A stretch of 64,000 bases of DNA from RPQJ01 sp963732375 (lineage in GTDB: Bacteria > Pseudomonadota > Gammaproteobacteria > Steroidobacterales > Steroidobacteraceae): the NCBI GenBank assembly GCA_963732375.1, contig CAVSZE010000008.1:1-64000 (forward strand), written 5' to 3'. Position numbers and translations under genes: made by a program. The notes beneath the pieces were generated by a model that saw only the letters and a list, made by a program, of their open reading frames with translations, did no database searches and was not told the DNA's origin. Of the stretch, positions 26,400 to 33,192 are shown piece after piece (position 1 is the first letter of the stretch; every line of letters begins with the position of its first letter).

Positions 26400-27131
26400 C
26401 TACTGGTGCGCAAACTCCAGCAGGCGATCGGTTTCCTTCCTGACCACGGCGTAGCACTCGCAACACAGTCTTTCGAGCGCCGGCCGGTCCAGAACGGCGA
26501 TGTGTCCGCGGCTGTGACTGATGACGCCAAGCTTCTGCAGCTTTCTGACCGCCCCGGTCACGCTTTCACGGCGGACGCCGAGCATGTTGGCAATGAGGTC
26601 CTGGGTGATCGTCAATTCGCTGGACGGCAGTCGGTCCAGGACCAGCAGCAGCCAGCGGCACAATTGCTGGTCCACCGAGTGATGCCGGTTGCAGACGACG
26701 GTCTGGGCCGTCAGTGTAATGAGCGCCTGCGTGTAGAGCAGCATTACGTGCTGAAGCGCGCCGCCGCGTGCAAATTCCTTCGTCAAGAGGTCGCTCGTGA
26801 GGCGCCAGGCCCAGCCTTGCATCTCTACGATTGCCCGGTTTGGCCGCGAATCACCGCCCATGAAAAGCGCAATGCCGACAAGCCCCTCGTTGCCGACGAT
26901 CGCGAACTCGGCGGAGGCACCCTCAGCCGTCAGGTACTCGAGCGAGACGATGGCCGTAGTCGGGAAGTATGCGTCCTTGAGCTTCACGCCGGGCTCGTAC
27001 AGGACCTGGCCTTGCTTGAGGAATACCGGCTGAAGGCTCGGCTGCAAACGCTCGCGCTCGCAATCCGGGAGTGCGGCCAGCAATTTGTTGTCGCGAACTT
27101 CCGCCGATGGATCGGCAGTCGTCATTGGCAT
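26400..27131 (-). CDS. Crp/Fnr-family transcriptional regulator, paralogue 1
   Basis: A 243-residue regulator with a cyclic-nucleotide-binding-like N-domain (F-L-K-Q-G-Q-V-L-Y-E-P-G, Y-F-P-T-T-A-I-V-S, I-V-G-N-E-G-L-V-G-I-A-L-F-M-G-G), a dimer helix, and a C-terminal winged helix with I-A-N-M-L-G-V-R-R-E-S-V-T-G-A-V-R-K-L-Q as recognition unit. The cAMP-contact R-S residues of E. coli Crp are not evident, nor the FNR N-terminal Cys. A distinctive Cys-rich tail (L-E-R-L-C-C-E-C-Y-A-V-V) ends the protein. ATG at 27129-27131 is preferred; others nearby are possible. About 62% of positions appear shared with paralogue 2 by eye. Confidence 0.88.
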   Translation of the reverse strand: MPMTTADPSAEVRDNKLLAALPDCERERLQPSLQPVFLKQGQVLYEPGVKLKDAYFPTTAIVSLEYLTAEGASAEFAIVGNEGLVGIALFMGGDSRPNRAIVEMQGWAWRLTSDLLTKEFARGGALQHVMLLYTQALITLTAQTVVCNRHHSVDQQLCRWLLLVLDRLPSSELTITQDLIANMLGVRRESVTGAVRKLQKLGVISHSRGHIAVLDRPALERLCCECYAVVRKETDRLLEFAHQ

Positions 27132-27374
27132 CCCTCTCGCCCGATCAAACGACGGTACCCAACCTGCATGCATGACGTAAACTTGGCATCTACGTACGGT
27201 GTCGTATGTGAATCGTCATCATCTGCGGGATCGATTCGTTATCCAGTCGTCGCGCTGTTCCTTCGCTCGCCGAAACGCGTCTCAAGTGCGGCGTCCACAC
27301 CCGTTCTGCAGAGAATTCGCGACCCAGGGTCTGTCGCCTCGGGCGTCCGTCGGTCGGCGGTCATCGGTGCGGTC
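27132..27374. promoter_or_regulatory. divergent intergenic region
   Basis: Holds the promoters of crp paralogue 1 (minus) and the PAP2 gene (plus). An element TACGTACGGTGTCGTA (about 27191-27206) vaguely resembles the local palindrome but does not fit it well, so I do not count it as a site. Confidence 0.35.
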
Positions 27375-28097
27375 ATGAAGTTCGATCTTGTGGAGGAAAT
27401 CGCCAAGCTGGCTGTCATCGTCGCGGTCCTGTATCTCGCGTTCGGTGCACTCGTACGCGGTGGCCGCGCGGCCTGGTCGACACCCCTGTCGAAGCGCGGA
27501 GTGACGAGCCTGATCGCGCTTGTCCTTCTTGTCGCGGCCATGGAGGTTGCCGAGGATGCATTGGGCGGAGAAACCGGTCCGATCGACCAGGCGGTGCTGC
27601 TTTTTATCCGCCGGCACGTTCCGGTTACGCTGACAGGGTACTTTGAAGCGGTGTCGTTTACCGGGTCGGCGAACTTTCTTATTCCGCTCACGATCGTCAC
27701 CATGATCGCGTTTCTATTGGCCGGACGTCGCTTCGAGGCGCTGCTTATCACTGCGTCGGTGACAAGCAGTGCGATCGTGGTCTATGTCGTCAAGATGATT
27801 GCTGGCCGGGCTAGACCGGCGCTCTGGTCCAGCGATTGGTATTGGGGATCCAGCTTTCCCAGCGGTCATACTCTAGTCGTCACGTCATTTGCCATCGCGG
27901 CATCGATCTGTGTCGGCCGGATGTGGCCCGCAGGCCACAAGCTCGCGCTGTCGGTGGCGTTCCTGTGGATCTCCCTTATTGCGTTGTCGCGCCTGGTGCT
28001 GGGCGTCCACTGGCCAACCGACGTATTGGCCGCCGCGTGCATCGGAACATGCCTGCCGTTGGCGATCGCGGTGGTGCTCGAGCCGCGACGCACCTGA
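27375..28097 (+). CDS. PAP2-family membrane phosphatase
   Basis: A 240-residue protein with about six membrane helices and all three PAP2 motifs: K-M-I-A-G-R-A-R-P (KxxxxxxRP), P-S-G-H with the catalytic-site His, and R-L-V-L-G-V-H-W-P-T-D-V (SRxxxxxHxxxD). It should remove phosphate from a lipid such as undecaprenyl pyrophosphate, phosphatidic acid or phosphatidylglycerol phosphate at the outer face of the inner membrane. ATG at 27375 (M-K-F-D-L-V-E-E-I) begins before the first helix; the long open frame upstream is antisense to the crp gene. Confidence 0.87.
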   Translation: MKFDLVEEIAKLAVIVAVLYLAFGALVRGGRAAWSTPLSKRGVTSLIALVLLVAAMEVAEDALGGETGPIDQAVLLFIRRHVPVTLTGYFEAVSFTGSANFLIPLTIVTMIAFLLAGRRFEALLITASVTSSAIVVYVVKMIAGRARPALWSSDWYWGSSFPSGHTLVVTSFAIAASICVGRMWPAGHKLALSVAFLWISLIALSRLVLGVHWPTDVLAAACIGTCLPLAIAVVLEPRRT

Positions 28098-28168
28098 CCC
28101 TCCGGACGCGCGACGCAGAGCCTGCGTAAGCACGTCACTCCAGGAAATCAAGCACTTGGCAGCGTGTC

Positions 28169-28184
28169 CGTGCGCTGGCGGACA
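28169..28184. promoter_or_regulatory. Crp/Fnr-type palindrome, site 2
   Basis: CGTGCGC-TG-GCGGACA, 96 bp upstream of the first csbD start. A further degenerate half (GTCCGCTCGTGCGC) follows at about 28191-28204. Confidence 0.5.
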
Positions 28185-28280
28185 GACCCTGTCCGCTCGT
28201 GCGCCTATTCTTCATTTGACAGCCGGACACGTGGTTCGGTGCGTCACAGAACGATTCAAAGACACCATCGAGGAAAAATC

Positions 28281-28463
28281 ATGAGCACGAAGCATGTCGA
28301 AGGCCACATGAAGGAAGCCCAAGGCAAGGTCAAGGAGGTTGCGGGCAAGCTGGTGGGCAACGAAAGTCTCGAAGCGAAGGGCAAGGCCGAGAAGATCGCC
28401 GGCAAGCACCAGGCGGCCCGTGCCGACCTCAAGGAAGACGTCAAGAAGCTGGCTGACGCGTGA
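28281..28463 (+). CDS. CsbD family stress protein, copy 1
   Basis: A 60-residue, highly charged helical protein: H-M-K-E-A-Q-G-K-V-K-E-V-A-G-K-L-V-G-N-E, then E-A-K-G-K-A-E-K-I-A-G-K-H-Q. This is the CsbD pattern (a sigma-B general stress protein in Bacillus, stress-induced in many bacteria; biochemical role unknown). G-A-G-G-A-A-A precedes the ATG. A regulatory palindrome lies 96 bp upstream. A second CsbD gene follows. Confidence 0.9.
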   Translation: MSTKHVEGHMKEAQGKVKEVAGKLVGNESLEAKGKAEKIAGKHQAARADLKEDVKKLADA

Positions 28464-28588
28464 TTGACGAGTGACCGGCAGAGTCCGGGGTCCCGGCGTC
28501 AGCTTGTGCAGGCGCCGGGCTGCACCGCGCGGTAAAGGCATGCGCACCCGCCACTGAATTGCCGCAACTCAGCACATGAGGGAAAGCC

Positions 28589-28765
28589 ATGAACAAGAAG
28601 CAGATCAAGAGCCGAGTGAAGGCCGTCGAAGGACGGATCAAGGAAGTGACCGGCAAGCTTGTCGGCAACAAGGCCATGGAAAAGAAAGGCGTTGCCGAGA
28701 AGAACGCCGCCGATAAGAAGGTCCTGTATGAGGACCTGAAGGAAGACATCAGGAACCTGGCCTGA
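28589..28765 (+). CDS. CsbD family stress protein, copy 2
   Basis: A 58-residue divergent CsbD: M-N-K-K-Q-I-K-S-R-V-K-A-V-E-G-R-I-K-E-V-T-G-K-L-V-G-N-K, then Y-E-D-L-K-E-D-I-R-N-L-A. It shares G-K-L-V-G-N and the D-L-K-E-D tail with copy 1, so it is a diverged tandem duplicate. G-A-G-G-G-A-A-A lies before the ATG. Its last 17 bases overlap the end of the convergent CDF transporter gene. Confidence 0.82.
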   Translation: MNKKQIKSRVKAVEGRIKEVTGKLVGNKAMEKKGVAEKNAADKKVLYEDLKEDIRNLA

Positions 28766-29690
28766 CGGCCTGGATTCCGCGCGTCGCTTCGCTGATCGAT
28801 CGCGCCTCGATATAGATGCGGGTGATCTTCGGGTATCGCGACCTGATGTCCCGCTCGATGCTCGCAACTGCGGCGACGATGTCGTCGGCCGTTGACTTCC
28901 GCTCGAAACCGACGTCGAGCGTCAGCAGTATTTCATCTGGTCCCAGGTACATCGAAAGCGGGGCGGCTGCTGCGCGCACGTGCGGGTTGCGCAAGGCGAT
29001 ATCCCGGATCGCACTCGCCGTTTCCGGCCGGACACCCTCGCCGATGAGCAGGCCCCTCGATTCGCGAATCAACAGCACGGCCACGCCCGCCAGCATGACG
29101 CCGATCGCGACCGATGCCGCTCCATCGACTATGGGCAGATCGAGGCGATGACTCAGGTAGACGCCGACGGCCGCCACTGCCAGGCCGGCGAGCGCGGCGG
29201 CGTCTTCGGCAAGCACCGTATAGGTCGTGGGGTCCTTGCTGGACTTGAGCGAGCGCCAGAATGGGACGTCGCGGTTCGTCCTGAGAAACTGGCGCAGTGC
29301 GATCGCGAAGCTCCCGCTTTCGAACACCGCCGCTGCGCCGAGCACGACGTAATTCCAGGTGGGATCCCGCAGCGGAAGTGGATGAAGCATGTGCAGAACT
29401 CCCTCGTAGGCCGAAATTCCGCCGCCTAGTCCGAAAATCAGCACCGCGACCATGAGGCTCCAGAAGTACAGTTCCTTGCCATGCCCGAAGGGGTGTTCGG
29501 GTGTGGCTTGCCGCTGGCTCAGCTTCATTCCTACAAGCAGCAGCACGCCGTTTCCGGTATCGACGACGGAATGAATTCCCTCCGACAGCATCGCGGAACT
29601 GCCGGTGACCGCGGCAGCAATGAACTTCGTCACTGCGATGGCGAGGTTCGCAGCGATCGCACCGTAGACCACGAGTCTTGACTCAGTCAC
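28749..29690 (-). CDS. cation diffusion facilitator (CDF) metal transporter
   Basis: A 313-residue CDF-family antiporter with five to six helices. The metal-site pattern is visible: S-S-A-M-L-S-E-G-I-H-S-V-V-D-T-G-N in helix II, then H-P-F-G-H-G-K, and in helix V V-L-A-E-D-A-A-A-L-A-G. The C-terminal cytoplasmic domain (L-L-T-L-D-V-G-F) completes the family layout. It exports divalent metal (zinc, iron or manganese) in exchange for protons. The first helix begins soon after GTG at 29690 (V-T-E-S-R-L-V-V-Y-G), which I choose as start; a longer form from an ATG at 29765 cannot be excluded. Confidence 0.85.
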   Translation of the reverse strand: MTESRLVVYGAIAANLAIAVTKFIAAAVTGSSAMLSEGIHSVVDTGNGVLLLVGMKLSQRQATPEHPFGHGKELYFWSLMVAVLIFGLGGGISAYEGVLHMLHPLPLRDPTWNYVVLGAAAVFESGSFAIALRQFLRTNRDVPFWRSLKSSKDPTTYTVLAEDAAALAGLAVAAVGVYLSHRLDLPIVDGAASVAIGVMLAGVAVLLIRESRGLLIGEGVRPETASAIRDIALRNPHVRAAAAPLSMYLGPDEILLTLDVGFERKSTADDIVAAVASIERDIRSRYPKITRIYIEARSISEATRGIQAVRPGS

Positions 29691-29853
29691 CAGGGCACCA
29701 TAGCGACCCGGCTCGGTGCTGTCTGTATGCCTGAGGACCGTTGCTGCTGGCGGAACGCAAGCCATTGATTGTGGTGTGGTTGCGGTAGCGCGGCAGCGCG
29801 CCGCTCGGTTCCCCACAGGGGTCGAATCGTGCGCAGGCGAGCATAATTCGCCC

Positions 29854-30984
29854 ATGAGCAAGCCACTCGTGTTCCTGGTGCCGGGCTTCCTCGGATTCAC
29901 GACCGTCGGCACGATCAGTTACTTCGAGGACGTCGAGCGCTCGCTTGGACTCGCGCTGCGCAAGCGCGGTGTCGAGGCACGCATAGTATGTTGCACGACG
30001 CAGCCGACGGCTTCGATCCCGCGACGGGCCAGCGCGCTGTGCCGCCAGGTGGTGAGCAACGGCGGCCTCAGTGCCCGCGACCTGCACTTCGTCGGCCATT
30101 CAACGGGTGGACTCGACGTGCGCATGCTCCTGACGCCTGGCGTGAAGTTCGCAAGCGGTGATTCCGGGGAGCGCATTGCCCGGCGGACCCGGTCAGCCAC
30201 TTCCGTGAGTACGCCGCATCATGGAACGCCTCTCGCCAACCACTTCATTTCGGTCAAGGGCCAGATGCTTTTGCTGATGTTGAGCGCGCTCGCTACGTCG
30301 GGGGAGGGCCGCCGAGCGATTTTCGCCGCAAGCAAGGCCATCGGGGTCGTCGCAAGGCTCGACGACCGGCTGGGTCGAAGTGGAAGCCTGCTCGATAGAA
30401 TTGCCGGTGGGCTGTTGCGAGGGATCAGCGTCGACCGGAGAGACCCCCTGTGGAAATACCTGCGCGACATCGAGCAGGACCAGGGTGCGCTGCTGCAGCT
30501 CACACCCGAGGGTATCGAGTTGTTCGACGCGGCCGTTTCCGATCGGGCCGGGATCCGCTATGGCTGTGTGGTAACGGGCGTACCCAGGCCGCGCGAGGAT
30601 TTCAAGTTGAGGGAACTCCTCGATCCAGAGTACGTCGCACTGCGCGCGCTTTTCAGGCTGCTGCACGGACTGACGGCCGAGTCGCATCCGCGCTACGCGT
30701 ACCCGAAACCGTCGAAGGCGACGCAGCGGCTGCTCGATCGAGGGCTTCGCTTCAAGGTGACGCCAGGCATCAGCGACGGAATCGTGCCGACGCTGAGCCA
30801 GCTGCATGGCCGGGTGGTGCACGTGGCACGCGCCGATCACCTCGACGTGGTCGGTCATTTCACCCTCGCTGGCGGGAGTGCCGGGGACTGGTTGCCCTCG
30901 GGCGCTGGATTCACCCGCGAAGCCTTCGACGCAACGTGGGATGCGGTCGCCGCGGCGATTGCCAGCGGCAAAAACGATGCATGA
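29854..30984 (+). CDS. alpha/beta hydrolase (lipase-like)
   Basis: A 376-residue hydrolase. V-F-L-V-P-G-F-L-G-F at the N-terminus and the nucleophile elbow G-H-S-T-G-G (Ser about residue 83) mark an alpha/beta-hydrolase fold, with a possible catalytic His in the C-terminal third (A-D-H-L-D-V-V-G-H-F). The S-T-P-H-H-G-T-P-L-A segment resembles class I/triacylglycerol lipases. No signal peptide is present. Probable esterase or lipase; substrate unknown. The ATG at 29854 begins just before the first strand. Confidence 0.78.
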   Translation: MSKPLVFLVPGFLGFTTVGTISYFEDVERSLGLALRKRGVEARIVCCTTQPTASIPRRASALCRQVVSNGGLSARDLHFVGHSTGGLDVRMLLTPGVKFASGDSGERIARRTRSATSVSTPHHGTPLANHFISVKGQMLLLMLSALATSGEGRRAIFAASKAIGVVARLDDRLGRSGSLLDRIAGGLLRGISVDRRDPLWKYLRDIEQDQGALLQLTPEGIELFDAAVSDRAGIRYGCVVTGVPRPREDFKLRELLDPEYVALRALFRLLHGLTAESHPRYAYPKPSKATQRLLDRGLRFKVTPGISDGIVPTLSQLHGRVVHVARADHLDVVGHFTLAGGSAGDWLPSGAGFTREAFDATWDAVAAAIASGKNDA

Positions 30985-30999
30985 TCAGCGGGCCGGACG

Positions 31000-31266
31000 C
31001 TATTGCTTCTCTGCGATGACGCGACCATCTGCGTTTACGAATACACGGTAGTGATTGCCGTCCTCGCAAGACGCGATGTAATCGCTCTCGCCCTGCTGCT
31101 GGACGCTTACGACCTTCCCGCAGGGTAAGCCTTGCAGGGCGATCACTGCCGCCAGGTCCTTCGCCACTGGAACCGTGCTGCTCGCGGGATCTTCGGCGAG
31201 CGACAGGCCAGGACAAATCGCCGTCGACATGGCGATCACCACCAGGCTCGTGTTACGTATTCTCAC
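31000..31266 (-). CDS. small exported protein, unknown function (GTG start)
   Basis: An 88-residue protein with signal peptide (V-R-I-R-N-T-S-L-V-V-I-A-M-S-T-A-I-C-P-G-L-S-L-A) and a mature domain holding two Cys (L-P-C-G-K-V and I-A-S-C-E-D-G-N-H-Y-R-V-F-V), probably a disulfide. The GTG at 31264-31266 has A-G-G-A-G at ideal distance and overlaps the stop of the upstream lipoprotein gene (GTGA), so the two are translationally coupled. The Y-R-V-F-V-N-A-D-G-R-V end resembles small PepSY-like or hypothetical periplasmic proteins; I do not assign it. Confidence 0.7.
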   Translation of the reverse strand: MRIRNTSLVVIAMSTAICPGLSLAEDPASSTVPVAKDLAAVIALQGLPCGKVVSVQQQGESDYIASCEDGNHYRVFVNADGRVIAEKQ

Positions 31267-32012
31267 GGCAATACTCCTGCCATCAGATTGGATTCGTTGA
31301 ATTTTTTTGGATCCGCCAGGATGCCCCATATTGCCTCGCGCGATGCAACGATGTCGCGGGCAAGCGCTGGATCACTGTCCTGCAGCAGGGCGAGCACCTT
31401 GAGCATCAGCAGGTTGTACGACTGTCGCAGCGCAGCGAGCGCCGGTGTCTGGCTCTTGTGATACGCGCGGAACTGATTCAGCAGGTCATCGACCTGGTTC
31501 TTGAGCGAAAGCTTGGTAAACACGCCGACCGCCTTGGTTTCGCGGAGTCGTGTTTCGAGCGACTTGAGGTCCAGCGGCGGCGTCGCCGGCCTGGCCGCGA
31601 CGGGCGCCTGGGCTGCCTTCGGGGCCGTTGTCGGCGCGGGTGCGGGCGGCCGTGCTGGCGTGGCGACAGCGGAAGGCTGCGACCTGGCCACGGTGACCGG
31701 AGTAACTGCTGCGGAACTGCTCGCGACCTTCGGTGCAGCGGGCGGCGTCGCCGCGGCAGGCGTGGGCGGGCGCACCGGCTGTACCGGGGTGGGTGCAGTC
31801 GGCGCTGCGCGTGACTCCGGTGCCTCGGCGGCCGCGGGCACAGGCGCTGGAACCTGGATCGGCGGCAGCTCAACGACCGGTCTCGAAACCTGTGTCGAAA
31901 CCGGCGCCGTTGCAGGCGGCGTATCTTTCAAACCGGCGCAGCCCACCGCCAGCAGCAGTGACAGGCCGGCCGCTGTATGTGCTTGCCGACTCACGGCCCA
32001 ACTCGCATTCAT
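31263..32012 (-). CDS. Pro/Ala-rich lipoprotein
   Basis: A 249-residue protein with lipobox A-V-G-C-A near residue 25, a long Pro/Ala/Thr-rich spacer (about 30-150), then a helical C-terminal domain (L-D-L-K-S-L-E-T-R-L-R-E-T-K-A-V-G-V-F-T-K-L-S). The low-complexity spacer would let the globular end reach across the periplasm. I recognise no family for the end domain. Its TGA overlaps the GTG of the downstream small exported protein, and a Met-rich protein gene lies 16 bp upstream, so a three-gene operon is likely. Confidence 0.72.
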   Translation of the reverse strand: MNASWAVSRQAHTAAGLSLLLAVGCAGLKDTPPATAPVSTQVSRPVVELPPIQVPAPVPAAAEAPESRAAPTAPTPVQPVRPPTPAAATPPAAPKVASSSAAVTPVTVARSQPSAVATPARPPAPAPTTAPKAAQAPVAARPATPPLDLKSLETRLRETKAVGVFTKLSLKNQVDDLLNQFRAYHKSQTPALAALRQSYNLLMLKVLALLQDSDPALARDIVASREAIWGILADPKKFNESNLMAGVLP

Positions 32013-32028
32013 GGATTGTCTCGAGCGC

Positions 32029-32511
32029 CTACTTGGTGGGAATCGACTCCATCATCATCTGGTCCTGCTGAACCATCAGTTCCAGCATCATCTGCATCAT
32101 CATCATGTGCCCCTGCATCATCTCGCGGTGATTCATCATGTCGCCACCGGCCATGGGCCTGCCGGGCGGCATCTGCATGTTGCTTGCCGGGGCACCGCTC
32201 ATCGTCATGGGGCCCTTCATGTTGTGCATGAGCGTCATGCTGTCCTGAATGGTCTTCATGTGGTCTCGCATCAGCTCTCGGCGTCCTTTCGGGTCGGTCG
32301 TCGCGCGGAATCTCTCCATCTGCTGCTGTGCGGCGGACATGTTCTCGCGCATCCGGGACACTTGTGCGTCCATCTCCGTGCTCATGGCAGGCGTGGCCGG
32401 AACGGCCGTGTCCTGTGCGGAAACCGGAGCGGCCACGTCCTGCGCATAGGCCGGAGTCACCGACGACACGGTCCAGGCAGTGATTGCAATGAGCAGAAAT
32501 GTGGTTTTCAT
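32029..32511 (-). CDS. Met/His-rich periplasmic protein
   Basis: A 160-residue exported protein (signal peptide M-K-T-T-F-L-L-I-A-I-T-A-W-T-V-S-S-V-T-P-A-Y-A). The mature part is strikingly Met-rich, with M-M-N-H-R-E-M-M-Q-G-H-M-M-M-M-Q-M-M near the end. Met/His clusters of this kind are typical of periplasmic Cu(I)/Ag(I)-binding proteins, but no copper pump lies next to it, so metal binding is inferred. It starts the apparent operon with the Pro/Ala-rich lipoprotein. A strong terminator separates it from the upstream BON gene. Confidence 0.72.
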   Translation of the reverse strand: MKTTFLLIAITAWTVSSVTPAYAQDVAAPVSAQDTAVPATPAMSTEMDAQVSRMRENMSAAQQQMERFRATTDPKGRRELMRDHMKTIQDSMTLMHNMKGPMTMSGAPASNMQMPPGRPMAGGDMMNHREMMQGHMMMMQMMLELMVQQDQMMMESIPTK

Positions 32512-32533
32512 GTTTGGGATTCCTTGTAAAAGC

Positions 32534-32562
32534 GGCGCACCACGCTTTTGACGTGGTGCGCC
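32534..32562 (-). terminator. rho-independent terminator of BON gene
   Basis: Perfect 11-bp arms GGCGCACCACG / CGTGGTGCGCC with a 7-base loop; on the minus strand it is followed by GCTTTTAC. It lies 50 bp after the BON stop codon. Confidence 0.78.
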
Positions 32563-32611
32563 TCCGGGCGACGCATTCGGGGGTACGATGCGTGGGCCTC
32601 AAACCATGGCG

Positions 32612-32941
32612 TCAATCGTCTTTCTTGACGGTGAGCGTGCTGTGGACCGACTTCACTCCTTCGGTCGCGCGCGTGATCGAGATGGCCTGGTCGATCGCTT
32701 CCTGCGTATGGGCAGTGCCGCTCAGCCAGACGACGCCGTTCTTGTCGGTGTCGACGCTGATGTTCCCGAGGCTGTTGATGTGCTTCGCCGCCAACTGGGC
32801 CTTGACCGCCGTCGTGATCGCTGAATCCTTTACAAAGGCTTCGGGATTGGAGCGATCCGTGTCCGAGTCCGCGGCCACTGCCGCGACGGGACCAGCCAGC
32901 ACGCCGGCAAGCAGAATGGAAATGGCAATTGTCGTTTTCAT
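32612..32941 (-). CDS. BON-domain periplasmic protein
   Basis: A 109-residue exported protein with signal peptide ending A-V-A-A and a single BON domain: I-T-T-A-V-K-A-Q-L-A-A-K-H-I-N-S, I-S-V-D-T-D-K-N-G-V-V-W-L-S-G-T-A, and V-K-S-V-H-S-T-L-T-V. BON domains bind phospholipid surfaces; OsmY is the best known, an osmotic stress protein. A regulatory palindrome lies about 140 bp upstream in the region shared with the divergent FecR-type gene. Confidence 0.88.
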   Translation of the reverse strand: MKTTIAISILLAGVLAGPVAAVAADSDTDRSNPEAFVKDSAITTAVKAQLAAKHINSLGNISVDTDKNGVVWLSGTAHTQEAIDQAISITRATEGVKSVHSTLTVKKDD

Positions 32942-33080
32942 GATCTTTCCGTACCTGTGTATGAACGGTTCGAATTGTCACGTGGGTGGCAATCGAAGTC
33001 GGTGCGGTATCGAACATTGGCCCCGAATGGCATTGCCGCCTCGAAGCGACACGGGTCGTTGAAGCGCCGCACCTTTTTTA

Positions 33081-33096
33081 TGCGCTCTGCCGTACA
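33081..33096. promoter_or_regulatory. Crp/Fnr-type palindrome, site 3
   Basis: TGCGCTC-TG-CCGTACA in the divergent region; 96 bp before the FecR/DUF6600 start and 140 bp before the BON start. The right half fits well, the left half poorly. Confidence 0.45.
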
Positions 33097-33192
33097 GATC
33101 GGGGTACCGCGGCGATGCATAGTCATTTCCCGGCCCATGCGCCGGGCCACGCGGCCTGCGACACAGGGCGCATTCACTGCGGAAGGGAAGTC

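Noticed and set aside
27191..27206. TACGTACGGTGTCGTA as another regulatory palindrome copy
   Set aside because: Half-sites do not fit TGTNCGC-NN-GCGNACA in either orientation.
26364..27374. 5' part of a long plus-strand frame leading into the PAP2 gene
   Set aside because: Lies antisense to crp paralogue 1; PAP2 homology begins only after the ATG at 27375.
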